A stretch of 64,000 nt of DNA from Candidatus Tumulicola sp. Lineage in GTDB: Bacteria; Vulcanimicrobiota; Vulcanimicrobiia; Vulcanimicrobiales; Vulcanimicrobiaceae. Each line of letters begins with the position of its first letter. Position 1 is the stretch's first letter. The notes under the pieces were generated by a model that saw only the letters and a program-made list of their open reading frames with translations, did not search any database and was not told the origin of the DNA. Made by a program: the position numbers and the translations under genes. Where the stretch lies: positions 1,674,001-1,738,000 of the forward strand of contig DASXDT010000006.1 of the NCBI GenBank assembly GCA_036490475.1, in the 5' to 3' direction. Of this stretch, positions 8,534 through 17,193 are shown one piece after another.

Positions 8534-11500
8534 TTATGTCGCTATTTGCGTCGAACCCGAACCGTCGGTTCCAGCAAGCGCGGGGCCGTTACGATGCGGC
8601 TTACCTCGCGACTCGAGCGACTTGATGATGACGTACAGCACCGGCGTGATCGCCAGGTTCAGGAACGTCGATACCAACATGCCGCCGAAAACCACGGTGC
8701 CCAACGAGTGGCGGGCCGCGTTGCCTGCGCCGGATGCAAACACCAGCGGCGTTACGGCCACGACGAACGCGATCGAGGTCATCAGGATCGGACGCAACCG
8801 CGTTTGCGCCGCCCGCATCGCTGCTTGAACGATGGTAGCGCCCTCACGTAATTGCTGGTTTGCGAATTCCACGATAAGAATTGCGCTCTTGCTCGCCAAG
8901 CCGATCAACATGACGTAGCCCACCTGCGCATACGCGTCCTGTGCAAGTGAGGGATCGAAGAGAAACGGAATCGGGAAGTGGCGCAGATTCATGAAGCCCA
9001 GCGCGCCGAAGAGCGCTGCCGGGACCGCCAGCAGCACGATCAACGGATCGATGAAGCTTTCGTACTGCGCCGATAGCACCAGGTACACGAAGACCAGGCC
9101 GAGCGCGAAGATCAGGACCGCCAGCGGTCCGGCTGCGATTTGATCCAGCTGCAGGCCGGTCCACTCGTAGCTAACGCCTTGCGGCATAACTTTGGCGGCG
9201 ATGTCTTCCATGGCGGTAATCGCTTCGCCCGAACTGTGCCCGGGCGCAGAGTTACCCTGCATTTCGATGTTGCGATACAGATTGTAATGCGTGATGACCG
9301 GCGGGCCGTTCACCATCTTTAACTTCATCAGGGCGCTGATGGGTGTCATCACCACGCCGGTGGCGGTGGTCTGGGTCGTTCCGGACCCCGGCGGCGGCGT
9401 CGCGAACGGGTTGCTGCCGGTGGGAATGTTGGGCGCTTGCGACCCGGAGTGTACGTAGATCTGTTGTAACGACGCGATGTCTTTGCGGAATTGCGCGTCG
9501 GCCTGAACGTCGACCTGCCAGGCGCGGTTCAAGTACGTGAAGTTGTTGACGTAGAGCGAGCCCAGCTCGACTTCCATCGTTTGGAAGATATCGCTGAGCG
9601 AGATGCCGATCGCCTTAGCCTTATTTCGGTCGACGTCGACTTGCACTTGCGGTGAGTTGTTGCGGAATTGCGTGAACACGCCGGTGAGCCGCGGATCTTT
9701 GGCGGCCGTGCCCATCACTTGATACGCCAGCAGCATCAGCTTATCGAGACCGACGTTGCCGCGATCTTCCAATTCGAATTGGAAGCCGCCGACCGTGCCG
9801 ACGCCGTTGATCGCGGGCGGATTGAATCCGAAGATCTGCGCCTGCGGAATCTGCATGTAGAAGGCGCCGTTGAGCCGTTGCAGCACCGACTGAACGGTAT
9901 GCGTGCAGGGCTGCAACGTCAGCGCCGATACGAACGAGCACTTACGGTCGCCCCACGGCTTGAGCAAGGCGAACATGATGCCGCGGTTGGGTGCGGCGCC
10001 GCTGAAGCTGAAGCCGCCGACGTCGAAGAGATGCGCGACTTCGGGCTGTGCCAAGATAATTTTCTCGGCGCGCTTGCTGACGGCTTGTTCGGCCTGCAAT
10101 GACATGCCTTCGGGGCCTTGCAGCAAGATGATGAAGTAGCCTTGATCTTCATCCGGGATAAACGCCTGCGGCGTGCTGACGAACAAGAATCCGGTGAAGG
10201 CGAGCGCTAGCGCGAACGCGCCGGCGACGAACCAACGGAACCGGAACGCCCGCGGAAGTTGGCGCGCATACCATTCGCGGAAACGGTGCAAGCCGTGATT
10301 GAACCAGCGGAAGAAGATGAAGTTCGATTCGGATTCGCCGCTGAGCAAGCGCGCCGAAAGCACCGGTGCGAGCGTCAGGGCTTGGAACAGGGAGATGGTG
10401 ATCGCCGCGGCGATCGTCAAGGCGAACTGCTTGTACAGTTGGCCCGTGGTACCCGGGAAGAAGCCGACCGGAATGAACACGGCAAGCAGAACCAGCGACG
10501 ATGCGATGACCGCGCTTTGAATTTCGGTCATGGCTTCAGCCGCGCTCTCGAGCGCGCTCTTCTTGCCTTTGTTCATCTCGATGTGACGTGCGATGTTCTC
10601 AATGACGACGATCGCGTCGTCGACCACCAGTCCCGTGGCCAAGGTCAACCCGAATAACGTAATTGTATTGATCGAGAAACCGAAAATCTTCATGACGAAG
10701 AACGTTCCGATGAGCGAGACGGGAATCGTCACGGCCGGAATCAGCGTCGACTTCGGGTCCTGCAAGAAGACGTAAATGACCAACACCACCAAGAAGATCG
10801 ATAGAAGCAGCGTGATCACGACTTCTTTGATCGACTCTTGCACGAAGGTGGTAGTGCTAAACGCAACCGTCCAGTGAACGCCCGGCGGAAACGCTTTCGC
10901 CAGTTGGTTCATCTGCGCAAGTGTCGCTTTCGAAACGTCCAGTGCGTTGGCGGTGGGATACTGCTGCACGCCCAATCCGACGACCTTCGATTCACCGTCG
11001 AACCGCAGCGCGCTCGAATAGTCTTGCGCTCCCAGTTCCACGCGGCCGACGTCGCGGATGCGGGTGTAGCCGCCGTTTAGGTTCTGCCGCAAAATAATGT
11101 TGGAGAACTCTTCGGGAGTCGATAATTGCGTCACCGCGTTGACGGTGTAGGTGTGTGCCTGCGTCTTCGGCTGTGGGGGCGAACCGATGCTGCCGACACC
11201 GATGGCGACGTTTTGCTCTTGCAAGCTGCTGATCACGTCGCCCACGTCGAGCCCCTGTTGCGCGAGCGCGACCGGGTTGAGCCAGATGCGCATGGCGTAC
11301 TGGCGCTGACCGAAGATGCGGATGCCCGAGACCCCCGATACGCGCGACAAGTTGTTGACGATGTTGAGCTGCGCGTAGTTGCTTAGTTGCAGCGTGTCGA
11401 TATCTTTGTTGTCGGACGTCAGCGCGATACCCATGACGAACGTGCCGGCGTTCTTAGAAACCGTGATGCCGAGCTGTTGAACGCTGCTCGGCAACTGCCC

Positions 11501-11842
11501 GAGCGCCGTCTGCGCCGCGTTCTGAACGTCGGCGGCGGCGATGTCGAGATTGGTTTCCAGCGTGAACGTCAGCGTGATCGACGAGATGCCCTGAGCGCTG
11601 GTCGACGAGATATAGCGAAGCCCTTGAACCGTGTTCACGGCTTGTTCGATCGGGGTCGTCACCTGCGCCTCGACCGCCTGAGGGCTGGCACCAACATAGG
11701 TCGCCGAAACGGTGACGACCGGGGGCGCGATTTGCGGATATTGCGCGATCGGCAGCACCGGGATGACGACGCCGCCGCCGATCAGGATGATCAGCGAGCA
11801 TACGACGGCCAACACCGGGCGCGTCAGGAACATCTTGGTCAC
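8534..11842 (-). CDS. RND multidrug efflux transporter, HAE1 family (AcrB/MexB-like)
   Basis: Proton-driven inner-membrane pump that captures substrates from the periplasm; 1102 residues against about 1030-1050 for AcrB. Family features include the N-terminal segment TRPVLAVVCS, the PIAQYPQIAPP motif at the start of the porter domain, and the TM4 proton-relay motif GLVVDDAIVVIENI near residue 410 with its two Asp. The repeat half carries the closing motif ITPVLYVIIK. GTG at 11842 is used; ATG at 11833 would remove three residues. No periplasmic adaptor or TolC gene is adjacent, so this is an orphan pump gene. It could use the adaptor and TolC at 34-37 kb, or partners elsewhere. Confidence 0.95.
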   Translation of the reverse strand: MTKMFLTRPVLAVVCSLIILIGGGVVIPVLPIAQYPQIAPPVVTVSATYVGASPQAVEAQVTTPIEQAVNTVQGLRYISSTSAQGISSITLTFTLETNLDIAAADVQNAAQTALGQLPSSVQQLGITVSKNAGTFVMGIALTSDNKDIDTLQLSNYAQLNIVNNLSRVSGVSGIRIFGQRQYAMRIWLNPVALAQQGLDVGDVISSLQEQNVAIGVGSIGSPPQPKTQAHTYTVNAVTQLSTPEEFSNIILRQNLNGGYTRIRDVGRVELGAQDYSSALRFDGESKVVGLGVQQYPTANALDVSKATLAQMNQLAKAFPPGVHWTVAFSTTTFVQESIKEVVITLLLSIFLVVLVIYVFLQDPKSTLIPAVTIPVSLIGTFFVMKIFGFSINTITLFGLTLATGLVVDDAIVVIENIARHIEMNKGKKSALESAAEAMTEIQSAVIASSLVLLAVFIPVGFFPGTTGQLYKQFALTIAAAITISLFQALTLAPVLSARLLSGESESNFIFFRWFNHGLHRFREWYARQLPRAFRFRWFVAGAFALALAFTGFLFVSTPQAFIPDEDQGYFIILLQGPEGMSLQAEQAVSKRAEKIILAQPEVAHLFDVGGFSFSGAAPNRGIMFALLKPWGDRKCSFVSALTLQPCTHTVQSVLQRLNGAFYMQIPQAQIFGFNPPAINGVGTVGGFQFELEDRGNVGLDKLMLLAYQVMGTAAKDPRLTGVFTQFRNNSPQVQVDVDRNKAKAIGISLSDIFQTMEVELGSLYVNNFTYLNRAWQVDVQADAQFRKDIASLQQIYVHSGSQAPNIPTGSNPFATPPPGSGTTQTTATGVVMTPISALMKLKMVNGPPVITHYNLYRNIEMQGNSAPGHSSGEAITAMEDIAAKVMPQGVSYEWTGLQLDQIAAGPLAVLIFALGLVFVYLVLSAQYESFIDPLIVLLAVPAALFGALGFMNLRHFPIPFLFDPSLAQDAYAQVGYVMLIGLASKSAILIVEFANQQLREGATIVQAAMRAAQTRLRPILMTSIAFVVAVTPLVFASGAGNAARHSLGTVVFGGMLVSTFLNLAITPVLYVIIKSLESRGKPHRNGPALAGTDGSGSTQIAT

Positions 11843-11910
11843 GAAACGGTTAAAAAACCCTTAGGCGCCCTGGGTTGCGCGTCAAAGGAACTATTCCGAA
11901 GAAGCGTTTC

Positions 11911-12807
11911 TCAGGCGGGAAATGCTTGCTCGGCGTGATACGAGCTGCGCGAAAGCGGGCTGGAGACCACCTGATGGAAGCCCTTGCCGCGCGCCAGGAG
12001 CCCGTAGGCTTCGAATTCCTCCGGCGTTACGAAGGCGTGGACGGGTAGATGCCGTTTGCTCGGCTGCAGATACTGCCCCATTGTAAAGATATCGACGCCG
12101 GCCGAGCGGGCGTCGTCCATCGCGGCCTCGACCTCTCCGGCCGTCTCGCCCAGTCCTAGCATCAATGACGTCTTCGTGTAATGCTGTGGAGCGCGGCTCT
12201 TTGCGTACGACAGCACGCGCAACGATTGATCGTATCCGGCGCGCTTGTCGCGTACCGAGGGCGTGAGTCGCCGAACCGTCTCCAGGTTATGCGCGAAGAC
12301 ATCGGGCTCGGCGTCCATCACGATATCGAGAGATCGAAGGTCGCCGCGATAGTCGCCGCTCAGGATTTCGACCTTCGATCCAGGCACGCGAGCGTGAATC
12401 TCGCGCACAGTGTTGGCGAAAATCAGCGCCCCGCCGTCGGCAAGATCGTCGCGGTCGACGGCCGTGAGCACTAAATAGCGCCAGCCGAGGTCTCGCACCG
12501 CATCCGCCACGCGTACCGGCTCCAGCCAATCCACTTGGCCGCGCGGATTTCCGGTCTTCACGTTGCAGAAGCGGCAGCCGCGCGTACACGTATCGCCGAG
12601 AATCATGATCGTCGCCGTTCCGGCTCCCCAACACTCGGCCAGATTCGGACACGCCGCTTCCTTGCACACCGTGTGAAGCGAGAGTCCGGCAACCTTCGCC
12701 TTGACCCGCTCGTAATCGTCGCCGGCCGGAAGCGAGACCTTAAGCCACGCCGGCTTGCGAATACGCGTTGCCGGATTTGCGGCCAGGAGATCGATTTCGA
12801 TAGCCAT
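11911..12807 (-). CDS. lipA: Lipoyl synthase
   Basis: Radical-SAM enzyme that inserts two sulfur atoms into protein-bound octanoyl groups to make lipoyl cofactors; 298 residues, normal length. The auxiliary cluster cysteines are Cys48, Cys53 and Cys59 (CKEAACPNLAEC), and the radical-SAM triad CTRGCRFC is Cys74, Cys78 and Cys81. The C-terminal RSSYHAE carries the conserved Ser that ligates the auxiliary cluster. ATG at 12807 lies 4 nt after the lipB stop, so lpd, lipB and lipA form one transcription unit acting on 2-oxoacid dehydrogenase or glycine-cleavage lipoyl domains. Confidence 0.97.
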   Translation of the reverse strand: MAIEIDLLAANPATRIRKPAWLKVSLPAGDDYERVKAKVAGLSLHTVCKEAACPNLAECWGAGTATIMILGDTCTRGCRFCNVKTGNPRGQVDWLEPVRVADAVRDLGWRYLVLTAVDRDDLADGGALIFANTVREIHARVPGSKVEILSGDYRGDLRSLDIVMDAEPDVFAHNLETVRRLTPSVRDKRAGYDQSLRVLSYAKSRAPQHYTKTSLMLGLGETAGEVEAAMDDARSAGVDIFTMGQYLQPSKRHLPVHAFVTPEEFEAYGLLARGKGFHQVVSSPLSRSSYHAEQAFPA

Positions 12808-12811
12808 GTCG

Positions 12812-13462
12812 TTAGCAGGCCAGAGCCGTTTCGTACGCTTCGAAACGTACGTCGAACGTGCGTGCCAGTTCTTCGAGGAGAGCGCGCTTGGCAGCGGCGA
12901 CCGAGACCGGCATCGCGCTCTCGCGGGCGAGCGAGGTGATGCCGCGTGCCGGAAGACCGCAGGGAACGATCAGTTGGTCGTAATCCAGGGCGGTCGTTAC
13001 GTTAAACGCGATGCCGTGCAGCGAAGTCATCTCCCGAATCGCCAGGCCGATCGCACATATCTGATTGCCGCCGACCCAAACGCCGGCGTGTTCGCTCCAT
13101 CGTTCGGCCTTCACGCCGAAGCGCGCGCATGCGTCGATCGCGGCGCCCTCGAGCGCGCGCACTAGCGGCACGACTTCGCGGAAGCGTTCGAGACGGCGAA
13201 TGGGATAGACGACCAACTGTCCCGGTCCGTGATACGTCACGTCGCCGCCACGTTCGATTGCGACCAGGTCGATGCCGCGGCGCGCGAGTTCCACGCGGTC
13301 GATCAGCACGTGCTCGCCTTTTGCTTGGCGGCCGAGCGTCACGACCGGCAAATGCTCGACGACGATCCAAGTGTCGGGCGCGCGTCCGTCTCGGACCTCG
13401 GCGTGTACGCGGCGTTGGAGATCCAACGTCGCAGCGTACCGGCAGGTTCCGAGATCGATCAG
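12812..13462 (-). CDS. lipB: Octanoyl-[ACP]:protein N-octanoyltransferase
   Basis: Transfers octanoate from acyl carrier protein to lipoyl domains, the step before LipA. Motifs seen are VVEHLPVVTLGRQ, the signature GGDVTYHGPGQLVVYPI, the G-x-x-A-I-G-L block and the catalytic Cys in LIVPCGLPARGITSLA. The first ordinary start is TTG at 13426. However, the reading frame upstream (LIDLGTCRYAATLDLQRRV) is exactly the expected LipB N-terminus and has no stop. The boundary at 13462 assumes a CTG start there; no ATG, GTG or TTG exists in frame back into lpd. Translational coupling to lpd, whose stop is 25 nt upstream, may help. Function is firm, start is not. Confidence 0.88.
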   Translation of the reverse strand: MIDLGTCRYAATLDLQRRVHAEVRDGRAPDTWIVVEHLPVVTLGRQAKGEHVLIDRVELARRGIDLVAIERGGDVTYHGPGQLVVYPIRRLERFREVVPLVRALEGAAIDACARFGVKAERWSEHAGVWVGGNQICAIGLAIREMTSLHGIAFNVTTALDYDQLIVPCGLPARGITSLARESAMPVSVAAAKRALLEELARTFDVRFEAYETALAC

Positions 13463-13487
13463 CCTGGCAGTCGTCGCGGACTGTGCG

Positions 13488-14936
13488 TTAGGCTTTAGCA
13501 GCGGCGGGCGCCTTCGGTTTGGGATTGACGATGTGAATCGCCTTGCCGTGCGCGGCTTCGGCGGCGTCCATGATCGCCTCGGTCAGCGTGGGATGCGGAT
13601 GGACCGAAAGACCGATGTCTTCCAAGGTCGCGCCTATCTCGAGCGCGATCAGTCCTTCGCCGATGAGCGACTCGGCCTGTGGTGCCACGATGTGCATGCC
13701 CAGCAACAGATCGGTCTTGGCATCGCCGACGAGTTTGAGCATCCCGTCCGACTCGTTCATCGTGCGCGCGCGTCCGCTCGCCGCCAACGGAAACTTTCCG
13801 ATGCGCACTTCGTAGCCTTGCGCTTTGGCTTCTTCCTCGGACAAGCCGACGGTGGCCACTTCGGGATCGGTATACACGCAGTTCGGTATGGCCATCGGAT
13901 CGAATGCGGCCGACGCATCGCCACCGATTACTTCGGCCGCGATGACGCCTTGCTTCATCGCGCGGTGCGCGAGCAGCGGTTGCCCGGTGACGTCGCCGAT
14001 CGCGAAGATATTCGCAACTTTGGTGCGCAGCTGTTGGTCGACCGCGATGAATCCACGCTCGTCGGTCGTCAAGCCGACGGCGGGCAGATTCAGATTGTCG
14101 GTAACCGGGCGGCGCCCGACCGCCACCAGCACCGTATCGTATTCGCGCGTTTCATCTTTGCCGTTGGTGCCGGTTCCATTGAACGTCGCCTTAACGGTTT
14201 TGCCGGACGGGGCGATGCCAGTCACTTTGGTATCGAGCATGATTTCGACGCCCTGTTTTTTCAAGATGCGTCCGAGCGTCTTCGAAATTTCGGTATCCGT
14301 GCCGGTAAGGATTTGCGGGAGCATCTCGACGACCAAAACTTTAGCGCCCATGCGCGCGTAAACGGTTGCGAACTCCAGACCGATCACGCCGCCGCCGATG
14401 ACCAGCAAGTTCTTCGGAATGCGTTTGATTTGCACCGCGTCGTCGGAGTTGATGATGCGGTCGCCGTCGCGCGGCCACGCTTTTACGTCGACCGGCGCCG
14501 ACCCGGTGGCGATTACGACATAATCGGTCGCGTACGTCGTAACCGTGCCGTCTTTGCCTTTGACCGAAATTTCGGTCGGGCTCTTGAACGATGCCTCGCC
14601 GTATGCGAACTCGACGTTGTTGGCCTTGAACAGCGTTTTGACGCCGCCGACGTTCGAGTTAACGACGTCCGACTTGAATTTTTCGACGCCTTCGCGGTTC
14701 ACTTTAGGGCGGTCGACCGTCAGTCCGATCGCGTCGGCGTGTTCGATGTGGCGAATCACCTCGCCGACGTGCAGCAACGCTTTGGTCGGGATGCAGCCCC
14801 AGTTGAGGCAAACGCCGCCAACCTCGTCGCGATCGACGCAGATCACGCGCTTTCCAATCTGGGCCAACCGGATCGCGGCGTGATAGCCACCGGGGCCGGC
14901 GCCGATAACGACTGCGTCTACGCGATGTTCAGACAA
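13488..14936 (-). CDS. lpdA: Dihydrolipoyl dehydrogenase
   Basis: Flavoenzyme (E3) that reoxidises dihydrolipoyl groups of 2-oxoacid dehydrogenase complexes with NAD+. The FAD motif IGAGPGGYHAA is at residues 11-21, the redox-active disulfide GGVCLNWGCIPTK contains Cys43 and Cys48, and the NAD-binding GGGVIGLEFA lies centrally. The C-terminal catalytic His-Glu pair lies in HPHPTLTEA. The TTG at 14936 has GGAGAG 6 nt upstream and gives a standard N-terminus (MSEHRVDAVVIGAG). ATG at 14957 would add seven residues but lacks a ribosome site. First gene of the lpd-lipB-lipA unit; the E1 and E2 genes are not nearby. Confidence 0.95.
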   Translation of the reverse strand: MSEHRVDAVVIGAGPGGYHAAIRLAQIGKRVICVDRDEVGGVCLNWGCIPTKALLHVGEVIRHIEHADAIGLTVDRPKVNREGVEKFKSDVVNSNVGGVKTLFKANNVEFAYGEASFKSPTEISVKGKDGTVTTYATDYVVIATGSAPVDVKAWPRDGDRIINSDDAVQIKRIPKNLLVIGGGVIGLEFATVYARMGAKVLVVEMLPQILTGTDTEISKTLGRILKKQGVEIMLDTKVTGIAPSGKTVKATFNGTGTNGKDETREYDTVLVAVGRRPVTDNLNLPAVGLTTDERGFIAVDQQLRTKVANIFAIGDVTGQPLLAHRAMKQGVIAAEVIGGDASAAFDPMAIPNCVYTDPEVATVGLSEEEAKAQGYEVRIGKFPLAASGRARTMNESDGMLKLVGDAKTDLLLGMHIVAPQAESLIGEGLIALEIGATLEDIGLSVHPHPTLTEAIMDAAEAAHGKAIHIVNPKPKAPAAAKA

Positions 14937-15013
14937 ACTCGTCTCTCCGTTTCTCATGCGGTAATATCAACAGCTTCGAGGCTTCTTTGGGTGCGCCCCG
15001 CGAATCGCGCGCG

Positions 15014-15931
15014 ATGGATCCCAGGATCGGCCGGGTGCGCGCCGCGCTGCTTGGCTGGTACGAGCGCAACGGCCGAAGCCATCTTCCTTGGAGATCGCGA
15101 CGTTCGCCGTACCGGACGCTGGTGAGCGAGTTCATGCTGGCGCAGACGCAGGCCGAGCGGGTAGCGGCGGCCTTCGAACCGTTCGTCGGTCGCTTCGACT
15201 CGTTCGCGGCCTTAGCCGAGGCCTCGGTGGCCGACGTGTTGCGCGCCTGGCAGGGCCTCGGCTACAACAGCCGGGCCGTCCGGCTGCGCGCGCTCGCCCA
15301 AATCGTCATGGAGCGCCACGCTGGGAGCCTGCCCGCCGAAGCCGAGACTCTGCGATCGTTACCCGGCATCGGCCCGTATACGGCGGCGGCGGTTCGCGCC
15401 TTCGCGTTCGATCTGGACGACGCTCCGATGGACGTCAACATCCGCCGCGTGCTGCAGCGCTCGTTCCTCGGATTGGAATATCCCGAGCCGGCGCCCCGGA
15501 GCGAGGTCGAATCCCTTGCGCGCGAAGCCGCGTCTCCCGGCCGCTCGCACGATTGGAACTCGGCCTTGATGGATCTGGGAGCGACGATCTGCACGGCTCG
15601 AGCCCCGAAATGCCTTATCTGCCCGCTACTCGCGGATTGCAGCGCGGCGCCGGTCGATGCCGTGCGCTTAGAGTCACTTCGAAGGCAGGCTTTGAAACCG
15701 GCCGCGCACCTGCCGTTCGAGCGTACGGTCCGCTTCGCGCGCGGCCGGATCGTCGACCGGCTGCGCGCGTTGGAAGCCGGGGCGACGATGTCGTTCCTTG
15801 ATTTGCACGGCTCGCTGCACGCGCTGCTCCCGGAGCGCGACGCCGGCGACGTCCGAGCGATCCTCGCTGGGCTCGAGCGCGACGGATTGGTGACCGTTCG
15901 CGAGGAGCGCGTCTCGCTGCGCGAGGGATAG
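15014..15931 (+). CDS. mutY: A/G-specific adenine glycosylase, MutY family, without NUDIX domain
   Basis: Removes adenine mispaired with 8-oxoguanine. The 305-residue protein has LPWR near residue 25, SEFMLAQTQ with catalytic Glu39, the helix-hairpin-helix LPGIGPYTAAAV, the catalytic Asp in PMDVNIRRVL, and a 4Fe-4S motif C-x6-C-x2-C-x5-C. The C-terminal about 90 residues do not resemble the MutT-like domain of classical MutY. They read as a short helical/winged region (AGLERDGLVTVREERV), a layout I recall from actinobacterial MutY. ATG at 15014 fits the family N-terminus; TTG at 14987 has a GAGG site and would add nine residues. It is followed by nth. Confidence 0.87.
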   Translation: MDPRIGRVRAALLGWYERNGRSHLPWRSRRSPYRTLVSEFMLAQTQAERVAAAFEPFVGRFDSFAALAEASVADVLRAWQGLGYNSRAVRLRALAQIVMERHAGSLPAEAETLRSLPGIGPYTAAAVRAFAFDLDDAPMDVNIRRVLQRSFLGLEYPEPAPRSEVESLAREAASPGRSHDWNSALMDLGATICTARAPKCLICPLLADCSAAPVDAVRLESLRRQALKPAAHLPFERTVRFARGRIVDRLRALEAGATMSFLDLHGSLHALLPERDAGDVRAILAGLERDGLVTVREERVSLREG

Positions 15932-15967
15932 CGAAGGAGCCATCAACGCGCCGGATAAGGCGCTCGC

Positions 15968-16717
15968 GTGCCGGCTATTCCGTTTCCCAAGAAAAAAGTC
16001 ACTCGAGCGGTAGCGCTCGAGGAGCTCGCGATCTTAGAGCGCGAGTATCCGAGAGCCGAAACGGCATTGCACTATCGCAATGAGTACGAGCTGCTCATCT
16101 CGGTGATCTTGTCGGCACAGACGACCGACGTGCGCGTGAACATGACGACGCCGGCGCTCTTCGAAAAATACCCGCAGCCCAGCGATCTGGCCGCGGCAAG
16201 ACTCTCCGACGTCGAAAAAATTATCAAGTCGACCGGATTCTTTCGCATGAAGTCGCGCAACATCGTCCGCTGCGCGCAAGACTTGTTAGAACGCTTCGGC
16301 GGTGTCGTTCCGCAAGATCGCGATTCGCTCGAATCGCTCGCCGGCGTCGGTCGCAAGACCGCCAGTGTGGTGATGGCCAACGCGTTCGATAGCGCCGCGT
16401 TAGCGGTGGACACGCACGTGTTTCGCGTCTCACACCGCCTCGGCCTGACCTTGGGCACGACGCCGCGACACGTCGAAGACGATGTTACGAAACTCGTTCC
16501 AAGCGCCAAGTGGGGTGCCGCTACGCATTGGTTGATTTTGCACGGCCGGGCGATCTGCAAGGCGCCGCGCCCGCTGTGCGAGCGCTGCCCGGTCAATCGC
16601 TTGTGTCCGACTCCGGCGATTCTAGCGAAAATTGCAACGGTCCGGGCGAGAGCAAGTGGGAAGGTGTCGGAAGCTCGGCGTCCTTCGCGATCCGTCGCAA
16701 CAAAGAAGAAGGCGTAA
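15968..16717 (+). CDS. nth: Endonuclease III (DNA glycosylase/AP lyase)
   Basis: Base-excision repair enzyme for oxidised pyrimidines; 249 residues, with a GTG start. Hallmarks are LISVILSAQTTD, the HhH LAGVGRKTASVVMANAF with the catalytic Lys, the Asp in AVDTHVFRVSHRLG, and the 4Fe-4S motif CKAPRPLCERCPVNRLC (C-x6-C-x2-C-x5-C). A basic tail of about 35 residues (ending SVATKKKA) extends past the usual end. That tail is antisense to the 3' end of the convergent hypothetical gene. It lies 36 nt after the mutY-like gene and is probably co-transcribed with it. Confidence 0.95.
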   Translation: MPAIPFPKKKVTRAVALEELAILEREYPRAETALHYRNEYELLISVILSAQTTDVRVNMTTPALFEKYPQPSDLAAARLSDVEKIIKSTGFFRMKSRNIVRCAQDLLERFGGVVPQDRDSLESLAGVGRKTASVVMANAFDSAALAVDTHVFRVSHRLGLTLGTTPRHVEDDVTKLVPSAKWGAATHWLILHGRAICKAPRPLCERCPVNRLCPTPAILAKIATVRARASGKVSEARRPSRSVATKKKA

Positions 16718-17144
16718 TCGCCTCTCCGTAGCCGGCTGCGGTCGATATCTTGGATACGTCGATCAGCGCCGGCAGGTCCGACGACGCATCGAACTGATAG
16801 TCGCCGTCGAGTTCCAGCCCGCGTATGCGAACGAGTTGTTCGATGTCGTCGAGATCGAGCGCTATCCGCAGTTCTCCAAATCGAAGCCGGAGACGCAACG
16901 GCCGTTCCAGGCGAATCACCTTGACGCCGGTGCGTTTGCCAAGCACGGCGTTAACGCGCTTGGCTCCCGTCACCAAATAGTCGAAGAACGCTCGCAGCGA
17001 TTCTTCGGCGTCCTCGGGGCGCCGCGGAGGGGCGCCCTGCGACTCGGCCGCGGCGCGCTCGACCTCGCGTTGCGCGCGGATTTTGGTTGCCGCCGCGACG
17101 ATCGGATTCATTGCGGTAAACTCGGGCTTCATCGGGTCGGACAT
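16593..17144 (-). CDS. Hypothetical protein overlapping nth tail-to-tail
   Basis: A 183-residue soluble protein I do not recognise. ATG at 17144 begins MSDPMKPEFTAMNPIVAAATKI. A charged, Ala/Glu-rich helical stretch follows (residues about 18-50), then FFDYLVTGAKRVNAVLGKRTGV and a basic/hydrophobic alternation VIRLERPLRLRLRFGELRIALDLDDI that looks like beta-strands. No signal or membrane segment is seen. Its last 125 nt overlap the 3' end of nth on the other strand. Such a long convergent overlap means either this ORF or the nth tail may be shorter in reality. Confidence reflects the coherent composition and a plausible start, not homology. Confidence 0.55.
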   Translation of the reverse strand: MSDPMKPEFTAMNPIVAAATKIRAQREVERAAAESQGAPPRRPEDAEESLRAFFDYLVTGAKRVNAVLGKRTGVKVIRLERPLRLRLRFGELRIALDLDDIEQLVRIRGLELDGDYQFDASSDLPALIDVSKISTAAGYGEAITPSSLLRRIAKDAELPTPSHLLSPGPLQFSLESPESDTSD

Positions 17145-17193
17145 GTCTGCCAGTCTTTTCGGCGCGGGCCGGCTTTGGGCTTTGTAAACCGTC

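Noticed and set aside
13272-15125. 617-residue open frame on the plus strand
   Set aside because: It is antisense to lipB and lpd, which are certain; its Arg/Asp-rich composition is typical of high-GC shadow frames.
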